DNA from: Plotosus lineatus
Lineage: Eukaryota > Chordata > Actinopteri > Siluriformes > Plotosidae
Assembly: GCA_024760905.1 (NCBI GenBank)
Contig: CM045750.1
Location: forward strand, 16,556,919 to 16,620,918
Direction: 5' to 3'
Length of the DNA stretch: 64,000 nt
Shown: in pieces, positions 56,045 through 64,000 of the stretch
How positions within the stretch are numbered: the first letter of the stretch is position 1
Layout: each line of letters opens with the position of its first letter
Position numbers and translations under genes: made by a program
The notes under the pieces: model-generated
What the model was told of the DNA's origin: nothing
Seen by the model: only the letters and a program-made list of their open reading frames with translations
The model's database searches: none

Positions 56045-56365
56045 CGGGAAAAAAAACAATCCAAAACCCCCCCAACAAAACTACTTACATTTTTATGTGA
56101 AGTGCGCATCTGAGTGTGTGCGCGAGCATCTGAGTATGCACGCGCGAGTCTGTATCTGTGTGCATTTCGATTTTATTTACATCGTATGCATTATTTTTGA
56201 ATGTTTAATTGTTATTATAAGCAATTATAGCATTGAAAATGTATTTATTGATATTATATACACACATACATGTATGTATATGTCAGTCGGGGAATTCAAT
56301 CCTACTTCGCGGAAATCGGCGGTCGCGCGGGGGTCTCGGTCCCCAGTAACCGCGGAAAGTGAGGC
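56045..56365 (-). mobile_element. CA-carrying MITE, one end truncated
   Basis: CCCCCCAACAAAACTACTTA to CCGCGGAAAGTGAGG. The CA segment is degenerate (GTGTGCGCGAGCATCTGAGT). The GCTACTTC end is missing. Confidence 0.78.
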
Positions 56366-57290
56366 AGCCTTTTTGTAGTCCAACCCCTACTGGGAACGAA
56401 TTCGACATGTTGTTAAAACTATGAACTAGCTCTGACTCTGACAATACAGAGACTAAATTGCCCATAGGTAGCCGCAGGGAAACCCCACCACATGATAGCC
56501 TGAGATACATGGTCAAAAGCCTTCAGTAAATCCCCAAAACACATGTGGACAGGTTGGGTAGAGTTGGTCTTGAGTGCTGTGGCCAAGACAAAAACCACGT
56601 TATTCCTCCTGCATTCAAGGTTCAACCATCGGTCGGCTCCTTCTCCCCAGTACTCCTCAATAGACTTTCCTGGTAGTCTGAGGAAAGTGATTCCAGGGGG
56701 TTCCAAGCGGAACTACCAACCCAATATTTGAAATCCAGAGGCACAACCCCCAATGTTGTAGAAAAGTGTCAACCAATACGGTCCTGCAACATCCAGAGCC
56801 CTGAGGAATTCAGTACGGATCTTGTCCACCTCCGGAGCCCAGCCATTGAGAAGCTTCTTAACTACCTTGTTCAACTCCACCCCTGTGAAGGACAGATCCC
56901 CTCCTGAAACCTAGGCTCCTCGTCTTCCACAGAGGGTGTGTTGAGTGGACTGAGAAGGTCCTTTAAGAATTCCTTATACCGCCCAACAACATTCCCAGTC
57001 ATGGTCAACAGCTCCCCACTTCTACTGTACACAATGTTTGTGGAGTTCTGTCCCCCCACCCTCCGAGGCATCGGATGATGATCCAGAATCTTTTCGAGGC
57101 CAATCAATAGTCTTTTTCCAGGCTCTCACCAAACTCATCCAACATTGAGCATTGGCGACAGCCCGGGCTGCAGCAGCACTTTTGGCCTGTCGTTACCCAT
57201 CTGCTGCCTCGGGAGTCCCACAGTCCAGTAAGTTCTGATAGGCCTCCTTCAACTCCCTCACCTCAGGTGTATTATTCTAATAATATTTAT
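56366..57290 (-). pseudogene. non-LTR reverse transcriptase fragment
   Basis: On the minus strand: KLLNGWAPEVDKIRTEFLRA (palm entry), LDVAGPYWLTLF, LPGKSIEEYWGEGADRW, STQPVHMCFGDLLKAFDHV (equivalent of the conserved YDLSKAFD block) and FPVGVGLQKGCLTF (the GLRQGCPLSP block). Several frameshifts occur, and the FADD region is absent because the copy is cut at about 56366. It differs from the L2 and RTE-like fragments in this window. Its exact clade I leave open. Confidence 0.7.
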
Positions 57291-57918
57291 CATAATCATT
57301 ATTATTATTATTATGTTGTGGTGGCCAAATTCAGGTAGTGCATGTGGATATGGTGAACACAATTTTGGTGGTGTTTTTTTTTTTTTTACCCATCAGTTAA
57401 GGCAATACTGCATTGGGAAAGAAAAGAGAATTATAAAAATAAATAAATAAATAAAGTGCATAAAATATAAGGCATTAAAATATATTGGAATGGTGCCTTA
57501 CGTTATACTGTTACAATCTTTTATTAAACGTACGTCTGTTAATAGAAACTCATTGTACAAGTGCAATTAATCAGATGCATTGACTAAATTCTCCTTTCAT
57601 TCTGCTCCTTCTGTTTCTTGATGAGTTCATATGTCTTCTTTAAAATCAATAATGTTTTCAATACGATAAACAACAGAATCGATAGTGAGGATAAGATTCA
57701 TTCTGGTTTTATTTTTTCCAAACAAGATATTGAATCAAAGAACAATTTAAAGGCGCTTGTTATTTATTTAAAAATGGCTAAACAATCACAAGAAATCCAC
57801 ATGCATTTATTTAATACAACTGACGCTGGATTCTAAATGAACCTGACAGGAATTTATAAAAACGATACTTTACATATTGACTGTAGTGTAAATTCAACAG
57901 TCTCTGTATATACATGTA
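57291..57918. other. unassigned AT-rich sequence
   Basis: Contains (AAT)-rich and poly-T stretches. The plus-strand frame 57618-57836 has no known domain. Confidence 0.3.
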
Positions 57919-58075
57919 CAGTGGTACTTCACCTTAAGAAATTAAACCGTTACAGCGCTTTTTTCATAACCTGCATTTTTCGTAAATTGAACAGCATTTT
58001 ACATGTTAAACGCGTGATTCGTTCCAAGACCCCAATACCACCCCCTAAATCCTTTAAAAATTATAAAATTATACC

Positions 58076-58165
58076 TTTTAAGACCTCCTTCTGCTTCAAT
58101 ATCGTACCGATGATAGACGGGTTTGTCCCATATTCCTTTGTGATATCACTCGAGCCCATTTCTTC
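58076..58165 (-). pseudogene. Tigger transposase HTH fragment, left arm
   Basis: Minus-strand codons read DITKEYGTNPSIIGTILKQK then EVLKG. This is collinear with EIAKEYGRHPSTIGTILKQK of the right arm. The N-terminal part is lost in a (TG)n region at about 58198-58222. Confidence 0.7.
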
Positions 58166-58401
58166 TTTTCACTCGCACCGGAAATCACATGCACGGTTGT
58201 GTGTGTGTGTGTGTGTGTGTGCGTGCATGTGTTGACCATGTCTTCTTAGCAGAGTTATAATCTTACAAATGTTTATGGAAGGTTAAAAGCCTGAGTCAAG
58301 AAATAAAGCAGGAAACAACAGTAACTCTGACTTTTACACGAAAAGCATCACGGTAGATGCAGCTCCATAATAGTCAATGGGAGGGAGCTGCGTCATCCCT
58401 C

Positions 58402-58881
58402 CTAGCCAATGGGAGGCCAGCGGGGCGGGGTGTTGGGAGATAGCCAATAAGATGGAGCTGCGTCATCCCTCCTAGTCAATGGGAGGCCAGTGGGGCGGAA
58501 TATTTGAACATCGTTGATGGGAGAGCAGCTCGTGCATTGTTTGAATGCTTGAATGGCGGGTTTAATGTTTGAATGGCGCATTTGAATTTTTAAGATGGTG
58601 CTTTCGTAACGTGAACTTGTTTTGTATCCAGAGAGAAAAATTTGAGGAAACACACACAACCTTTTAAGGCGTAAAATCTTAAAATGTTTACTAATATAAT
58701 CACTCCCAATGTCGGGGTCACGGACAATCATGTACAGGAGTAAGCAGGTGGTCTCAGAATGACATTTTGGCCAATTCCATTTTATGTCCAAGCGATACCG
58801 CTGTATTTCAACAAGTTCACCATGCACAGCAACCAGCCGATCAGTACTGTGAGGCAAACCCCTGTCAATGGAATCCAGCAC
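58402..58881 (-). other. open frame across the palindrome arm
   Basis: A 159-codon frame overlaps the left arm and loop. It has no domain I recognise, and the matching right-arm region does not keep it open, so I do not regard it as a gene. Confidence 0.25.
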
Positions 58882-59055
58882 AAGAAAAACAACCTCATTA
58901 ACACACCTTTAAATAAGAAATGAGTTACAACAAAGAAAATCCTTTTTCTCAGAGGTTTTTAATACTCAGGGCAGAGCAGACAGTTCATCAGCGTGAGAAC
59001 AGTTCAGTATTTCAATCACATAATTATTGTAGTGTGCACTCATTATTAACTCATT

Positions 59056-59194
59056 CATTCATTTTCTGAATCACATAATCCTAATTAGGGTCACGGGGAG
59101 GTTGACGCCCATCTCAGCCGATTCTGGGTGATGGCCGAGTACACCCTGGACAGCTCGCCAGGCTATCGCAAGGCAGAAACATGCTAACCTGATG
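59056..59194 (-). mobile_element. SINE-B tail1 with start of body
   Basis: TTCATTTTCTGAATCACATA, GGGTCACGGGGAGGTTGACG and ACACCCTGGACAGCTCGCCA on minus. Truncated after GGCAGAAACATGCTAACC. Confidence 0.75.
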
Positions 59195-59209
59195 CTACTC
59201 AGTATTAAT

Positions 59210-59699
59210 CTTCTTTTCCTTTCGGCTGTTCCCTTCAGGGGTCGCTACAATGAATCAGCTGCCTCCATCTCACCCTATCCTCTGCATCTTCTTCTCTTAC
59301 ACCAACTACTCTCATGTCCTCCTTCACCACATCCATAGATCTTCTCTTTGGTCTTCCTCTAGGCCTTCTGCCTGGTAGTTCCAACCTCAGCATCCTACTA
59401 CCAATATACTCACTATCCCTCCTCTGTACATGTCCAAACCATCTCAATCTAGCCTCTCTGACTTTGTCTCCAAAACATCTAACATGTGCTGTCCCTCTGA
59501 TGTCCTCATTCCTGATTCTATCCAACCTTAATACTCCCAAAGAGAACCTCAACATTTTCATCTCGGCTACCTCCAGCTCTGCCTCCTGTCTTTTCCTCAG
59601 CGCCACTGTTTCTAAACCATACAACATCGCTGGCCTCATCATCACCGGACACTTTTCTTCAACCATTCCAACCTGCCTGCAGACGCTTCTTCACCTCTT
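59210..59699 (-). mobile_element. RTE/F52C9.6-type LINE, 5'-truncated insertion
   Basis: A perfect 15-bp duplication CTACTCAGTATTAAT flanks it (59195-59209 and 59700-59714). The 3' end matches SINE tail2 (GTAGCGACCCCTGAAGGGAA, GCCGAAAGGAAAAGAAG). This is normal target-primed insertion of a 490-bp 3' piece into the loop of the Tigger-type element. Confidence 0.92.
59235..59666 (-). pseudogene. LINE ORF C-terminal 143 codons
   Basis: A continuous frame: PAMLYGLETVALRKRQEAEL, KMLRFSLGVLRLDRIRNEDI, LRWFGHVQRRDSEYIGSRML, then a basic GRRPRGRPKRR stretch and VREEDAEDRVRWRQLIHC. These are the thumb/C-terminal signatures of RTE-like reverse transcriptases. No stop in the frame suggests a recent insertion. 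RT catalytic motifs lie upstream and are missing. Confidence 0.85.
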
Positions 59700-59822
59700 C
59701 TACTCAGTATTAATATACCTGGTTATTAAATTAAAACATGTGACCATACATGGTTTTTCTTGTGCAAACAGACCAAACAGAGAGTGCTTTAGTTAAAACT
59801 CTCTCATGTGGAATGAAGGTGT

Positions 59823-59937
59823 AGACTGGAATACCTGGTGGAAACTCATGCAAGCATGCAGAGAGTATGGGGTTGAAACCCAGAATCTGCTTCCTGTTAG
59901 ATCTACATGCTAACCGCTACACCACCGTTCCATCCAC
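59823..59937 (-). mobile_element. V-SINE head half
   Basis: GGAATACCTGGTGGAAACTC to GCTAACCGCTACACCACCGT; linker and tail missing. Confidence 0.75.
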
Positions 59938-59990
59938 AGTCTAGACAGAAAACTATAAGTTAATACAATTATGTTGATTAACATAAATAT

Positions 59991-60280
59991 TGGTGGCACA
60001 GTGACGGAGTGGTAAGCTCACCCGCCTAACATCAAGAAGGTCATGGTGCTTGAATGGGTTTCGTCCACTTACTGCGGTTTACTTCTACAGTCCAAAGATG
60101 TGCACACTAGGCTAATGTGCTGTTCCAAATTGCCCCTGGGTGTACTAGCAAGTTGAAAGGCTGTATTTATATGCTGCTCTGTGTTTTCCACCAAGCTGTT
60201 CAGGGTTTACCCAGCCTTCGCCCAGTATCAGCTGAGATAAGCAAAAGTCTAGTAGGATTATGTGGTTTTGTAAATGTGTG

Positions 60281-60285
<5 letters not shown>
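59991..60285 (+). mobile_element. V-SINE, near full length
   Basis: GGTGGCACAGTGACGGAGTG, CTACAGTCCAAAGATGTGCA and tail1. The B-box region is shortened, and the copy ends in (AG)n at 60287-60320. Confidence 0.8.
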
Positions 60286-60324
<39 letters not shown>

Positions 60325-60669
60325 AAGGTTCCGGCATTCCAAAGACAATAAAAACCAAAAAAACTTTGAAATGCATTTTCATAAAATTTTTGTCTCTGGA
60401 TACGAAACAAGTTCACATTACAAAAGCGCCATCTTAAACTTTCAAACAATACGCGAATTGCTTTCCCATTGGTTGTCTGCCAACACCCCGCCCTGCCGGC
60501 CTCCCATTGGCTAGGAGGGAACTGAATCTCCATAATATAGTACTGTACCCATCATGCTTTTCGTGTGCCTTCGACCCATTATTCGACACGCGTGTGAATG
60601 AGAGTTGTACTGTTGGTTCGTGAGTTTCGTGAGGTTTTTTTGAGTGTGCATATTGCAGCGTTATTTTTC

Positions 60670-60870
60670 ATGAGCCCCAAGAAAGTGATTCCCGGTGAGA
60701 CTGAAAAGAAGAAGCGGGCTCCATTAACAATAAAAGTAAAACAGGAGATGATAAAAAAATATGAAACTGGGATGCTGTTGAGTGAAATTGCAAAGGAGTA
60801 TGGCCGACACCCCTCGACAATCGGGACGATATTGAAGCAGAAGGAGGCATTAAAAGCGGAGATACAGTGA
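60670..60870 (+). pseudogene. Tigger/pogo transposase CENP-B-type HTH
   Basis: A 66-residue frame from ATG 60670: lysine-rich start (EKKKRAPLTIKVKQEMIKKY) then ETGMLLSEIAKEYGRHPSTI and GTILKQKEAL. This is the first CENP-B-like helix-turn-helix of Tigger transposases. An in-frame stop at 60868 and another 51 bases on interrupt it; the same frame then resumes with DFNASHGWFEKYKKRS at 60964-61011, the start of the second HTH. DDE domain absent. An upstream in-frame ATG at 60598 exists, but the MSPKK start fits the family better. Confidence 0.75.
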
Positions 60871-61209
60871 CGAAGGCAATTATTTCGGAAAAAGCAACCG
60901 CCATATTTAAGGACCTCGTGAAGGAGGGTGGGGGTGAAGGGTTCTTCAGACCAGCAGCCCCCGGACTTTAACGCATCGCATGGGTGGTTCGAGAAATATA
61001 AAAAAAGGTCAATAATTTCCTTTTACTTTTAAGACATATTTCGTACAAAATTGGTTCACTTTTATAATTTTTAAAGGGTTTATAGAGTAGTATTGGGAAC
61101 CTTGGAACGAATCACGTGTTTTACATGTAAAATACGGTTAAACTTGCGAAAATGCAGGTTACGAAAAAGGCGCTGTAACGGATTAATTTCGTAAAGTGAG
61201 GTACCACTG

Positions 61210-61665
61210 TATACCAATTTTCTCCGGAAATAGGATCAGTACAGCCCAGCCATAGTTCTGTCCTCTCTTGCTATCCCTACCACTGTGAAGCAGTAAAGAG
61301 AAGTAAGTCACAACCTCATCACATCATGCGGCTATAAATAAAAAGAGGCTCATCGTCTCTCATACATAGGAAGTGGTATGTTTTGTATTCCTGCCCTTCC
61401 TGCTATGATTAATTTGACTCAATAGTGACTCATGTGTTACTTTTGTCTTCTGGCTGATCACTTTCTTCCAGCTGTAGATAATGCAGTATAACACTGAATG
61501 AGTAATTTTAACGCCCATATTAACCCTTTTTTCAACGTCCTACCCATAGATACAAAATAAATATAAATCACTGATTCCACTGAAACCTTGAGTGCTACTG
61601 ATGCTCATGCTATTCCTTGTAATACTGAACCCTTGCTCAAAACCTGCTTTGTTCATGTTAGGATG
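61210..61665. other. unassigned sequence
   Basis: No recognised element; mixed composition. Confidence 0.3.
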
Positions 61666-61834
61666 GTTCAGCCCGATGGCGTAGTGGTTAGCACATCCGC
61701 TTCTCTAAAATTTTCCCTGTCATTGGACGGGTTCCCTCCACTTACTACGGTTTCCTACTACAGTCCAAAGACATATACATTAGGCTAATTGGCAAATTGC
61801 ACCGAGGTGTAAGAGTGGGCGGTGCTAGCCCTAA
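61666..61834 (+). mobile_element. V-SINE with internal deletion
   Basis: GATGGCGTAGTGGTTAGCAC head joins CGGGTTCCCTCCACTTACTA; ACAGTCCAAAGACATATACA follows and the copy ends before tail1. Confidence 0.75.
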
Positions 61835-62074
61835 AAAGAAACACCCAGTATCCTGTCAATTGTCTCTCCTGCCCTAGTTTTAAAGACAAATGTTCTGTGA
61901 TGATGAATGTCAGTGATCACCTTCATGTCACTTTGCCACACCCATATTATACAAAATTAATAAAATGTTTCTTTGGAAATGTTAGGATGCTTCTTATATT
62001 ATGCGGTGCACCTAAATGGAAGTATCTGCATTCATTATGCTTTTGTATTCTTTTTTATTATTATTATTATTATC

Positions 62075-62470
62075 ATGTTTTGGAGGTCTTGGGTTCGAGT
62101 CCTGAGCTTGAGCCTTTCTTGGTGTTTCTCCCCAGGCTTACATGGGTTTCCTAAATACATGCACATTCAGCTTAATAGCTTTTTCAAATTGTTCCTAGGT
62201 GTGTGTGTGATTGTGAATCGTTGTGTGTGTATGTTAGCTTTGGGATGGTTTGGGAAACTCTCCAAGGTGAACCCCACCTTTGCCCAGTGTTGGCTGAAAT
62301 AGGCTCCACCCTCCTTATGACCCTAATAGGATTAATTGGTTCAGAAAATATAAAAGCGATTATGAAAGTGATTATGAATAGTTCTGTGTATGTTAGAGCA
62401 ACGTTGGTCAGGTCGTACCGGGTGTGCGTCGCATTTGCTCAGTGTCGGCCCAAATATGTGTGTGTGAATA
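62075..62470 (+). mobile_element. V-SINE, head missing, plus extra tail1 scrap
   Basis: B box GGGTTCGAGTCCTGAG, a shortened central block, tail1 to GGATTAATTGGTTCAG at 62352. A second tail1 piece (CGCATTTGCTCAGTGTCGGC) is at 62395-62470. Confidence 0.75.
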
Positions 62471-62485
62471 TATTAGGTGCAAAAA

Positions 62486-62780
62486 AAAACATGTAAGATG
62501 TTTTGGAGACAAAGTCAGAGAGGCTAGATTGAGATGGTTTGGACATGTACAGATGATGGATAGTGAATATAGTGGTAGTAGGATGCTGGGGTTGGAACTA
62601 CCAGGCAGAAGGCCCAGAGGAAGACCAAAGAGAAGATTTATGAATGTGGTGAAGGAGGACATGAAGGTAGTTGGTGTAAGAGAAGAAGATGCAGAGGACA
62701 GGGTGAGATGGAGGCAGATGATTCATTGTGGCGACCCCTGAAGAGACCAGCAGAAAGGAAAAGAAAGAAGAAGAAGAACT
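62486..62780 (+). pseudogene. RTE-type LINE 3' end, second copy
   Basis: The frame reads VRCFGDKVREARLRWFGHVQ, GSRMLGLELPGRRPRGRPKR, RFMNVVKEDMKVVGVREEDA and VRWRQMIHCGDP, then TGA. The 3' UTR has CTGAAGAGACCAGCAGAAAGG and an (AAG)n end. Shares the tail2 motif with SINE-B. 5'-truncated; a few substitutions relative to 59.2 kb. Confidence 0.85.
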
Positions 62781-63956
62781 AAAATATTTTTTAATATTAT
62801 TTCACAAATCTTGTACTCAGTGTATCAGTGTATTATATTATTAAATGTGTGAAATAAAACATAGTTTGAGGTTGCTGATGTTTACAGAAATCCACATGAA
62901 CTCCAGAAATTACACAAAATACCTTTTTCCAAGAAGTGGAATTCCGTTTCTATGATGTTTCAACCAAACTGTCAGTTTGACTTATACAGAGCAACATAAT
63001 ACAAAGACATTGATGGCACTCTGCCCATAAACATTGATGGTCTGTAACCCCCCCCCCCCCCTGTGCCCCCAAGTAAACATTATTTTACATTGCAAATACA
63101 TTGTCCTTTAAAAGCAGCACTGTGTGGCACGTTTTAAAATAAATACTGCATAATAAAATGTATAGTGCCCTGAGATGGACAACGCTTATACTGAACCATT
63201 CCCAAAGCTGCTTTAATGACGCAGTTTGTGTGTTTTCCACTTCATTCTTTTGACCTTAAAGATGTTTGGCGATGGGTGAAATAGTAAGATTGAGCTGGAA
63301 CATTCTGCTTCGTGGTTCTTTTGTACTGTCTCTGTCTTCTGCACATTGGTGATAACACACACATGCTGAATTCAACACAACCTGCTTTCAAAACATTTAA
63401 CGGACCCATTTAACCAAAAACTTGGAACTCATCACTCTGCTGATTCATTTCCCCCCCCTTTTGATTATTCAGTAGTTACGAAAACGCAAAGTGTGACTCA
63501 GGGGGATTTATGTGTGTATTTTTAAACTTGGCCAACTATAAAATATACAAAGTATGCATCATATCATAATATAGCATATCATGGCCGTCGTTCCTTCAGT
63601 AGATTAATATAATACATTAAATGCCACAAAACCAGCACAGAGTCAACTATAATGACTTAGAGTAGTATAATAAACATTAAAGCATGATAATATGTGCATT
63701 GGTAACCCTGAGTGTAAATTATAAACCGCAGTTCTTTGCTTCACTGTTTCTTATTTATTTGCATTTTTGCCCTTGTGGAATGCCTGAGCTCTGGGGAGCC
63801 ACTTGAGCATAATTCTCCTGTACTATTTGTAAGTAGTGGAGCATGGAGTTCCTCCCGGAGGTGCATTTCTCTATTAATTGGTTTATGGAACAATAAGCAC
63901 ACTTTTACCCCGACTGCCATCACCTCTTTGCTAGCTTCTGGGGTTTCAGTATGCGG

Positions 63957-63959
<3 letters not shown>
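62781..63959. other. 1.2-kb repeat-poor end region
   Basis: Only a poly-C run (63049-63061) stands out. 63760-63950 is complex and non-repetitive (GGAGCATGGAGTTCCTCCCG, AATTGGTTTATGGAACAATA), a candidate conserved non-coding stretch. No exon recognised. Confidence 0.35.
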
Positions 63960-63996
<37 letters not shown>

Positions 63997-64000
63997 ACAC
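63960..64000 (+). repeat. (AC)n microsatellite, cut by window end
   Basis: AC units continue to the last base. Confidence 0.92.

Larger units (their letters stand above)
57919..61209. mobile_element. 3.3-kb Tigger-type palindromic element
   Basis: Long inverted ends (CAGTGGTACTTCACCTTAAG and its partner CAGTGGTACCTCACTTTACG), flanked by TA (57917-57918, 61210-61211). Inverted similarity continues far inside: 57919-58640 pairs with 60385-61209, including HTH codons (58076-58147 and 60670-60870) and a CATGCTTTTCGTGTG / CACGAAAAGCATCACGG block. The loop 58640-60385 holds SINE and LINE insertions. Each arm lacks the catalytic domain. It could be a fold-back derivative or two inverted deleted copies. 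Confidence 0.78.

Noticed and set aside
58402..58881. 159-codon minus-strand frame as a possible gene
   Set aside because: It overlaps the arm of an inverted transposon; the other arm does not preserve it, and I recognise no domain.

Overview
This window looks like intergenic or intronic DNA from a vertebrate, most likely a teleost fish. An otophysan such as a catfish or relative is my best guess, not a demonstrated assignment. The reasons are a dense load of V-SINE-type and HE1/DANA-like SINEs, Tigger/pogo-like and hAT non-autonomous elements, L2- and RTE-type LINE fragments, a SINE ending in a TAAATGTAAATGT-type tail, and abundant (CA)n, (AT)n and (CT)n microsatellites. I found no cellular protein-coding exon, no intact RNA gene, and no bacterial or CRISPR feature. 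Most long open frames are microsatellite or SINE translations. The only frames with recognisable protein content are decayed transposon genes.

Names used below. 'V-SINE' means the family with a tRNA-like head (GGCAGCAYGGTGGYGTAGTG) and the conserved central block around TGGGTTTCCTCYGGGTACTC and CAGTCCAAAGACATGCACA. 'SINE-B' means a second tRNA-headed family (GGGCAGTGGTGGCCTRGTGG, B box GGTTCGAGTCCC) with the body TTCATGTAAAAGAACCATTG. 'Tail1' is the 3' segment CTGTCCAGGGTGTACTCTGC...GGATTAAGCGGTTACAGAAA. 'Tail2' is the 3' segment GGAAGGGCATCCGACGTAAA...CTGTGGCGACCCCTGA. Tail1 ends V-SINEs and some SINE-B copies. Tail2 ends the other SINE-B copies and matches the 3' end of an RTE-like LINE present twice here.

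Layout. 0-13 kb: many V-SINEs, a pogo-like element (3.57-4.43 kb), a hAT MITE with an 8-bp duplication (4.56-4.89 kb), two copies of one Tigger-like MITE (5.07 and 8.87 kb), a very young SINE-B (7.7 kb), a Tc1 transposase fragment (9.5 kb) and a hAT/Charlie-like element inside a V-SINE (10.5 kb). 13-23 kb: a long dispersed repeat, a CA-carrying Tigger-like MITE, a decayed THAP-domain frame, an RTE-like LINE (18.6-20.3 kb) and a multi-layer nested locus (20.7-22.4 kb). 23-39 kb: a CGGAA-rich MITE, a repeat-poor island, and V-SINEs interrupted by three copies of one hAT MITE. 39-57 kb: very long TA/TG arrays, a second CGGAA-rich element (42.5-43.7 kb), two L2-type LINE fragments, a GT-rich minisatellite and an RT fragment. 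57-64 kb: a 3.3-kb palindromic Tigger-type element with HTH fragments on both arms and a LINE insertion, then a repeat-poor end.

The interest lies in how the elements interact: SINEs with exchangeable LINE-derived tails, MITEs that carry microsatellites, hAT elements repeatedly landing in V-SINEs, and an unusual CGGAA-studded element family I could not name.
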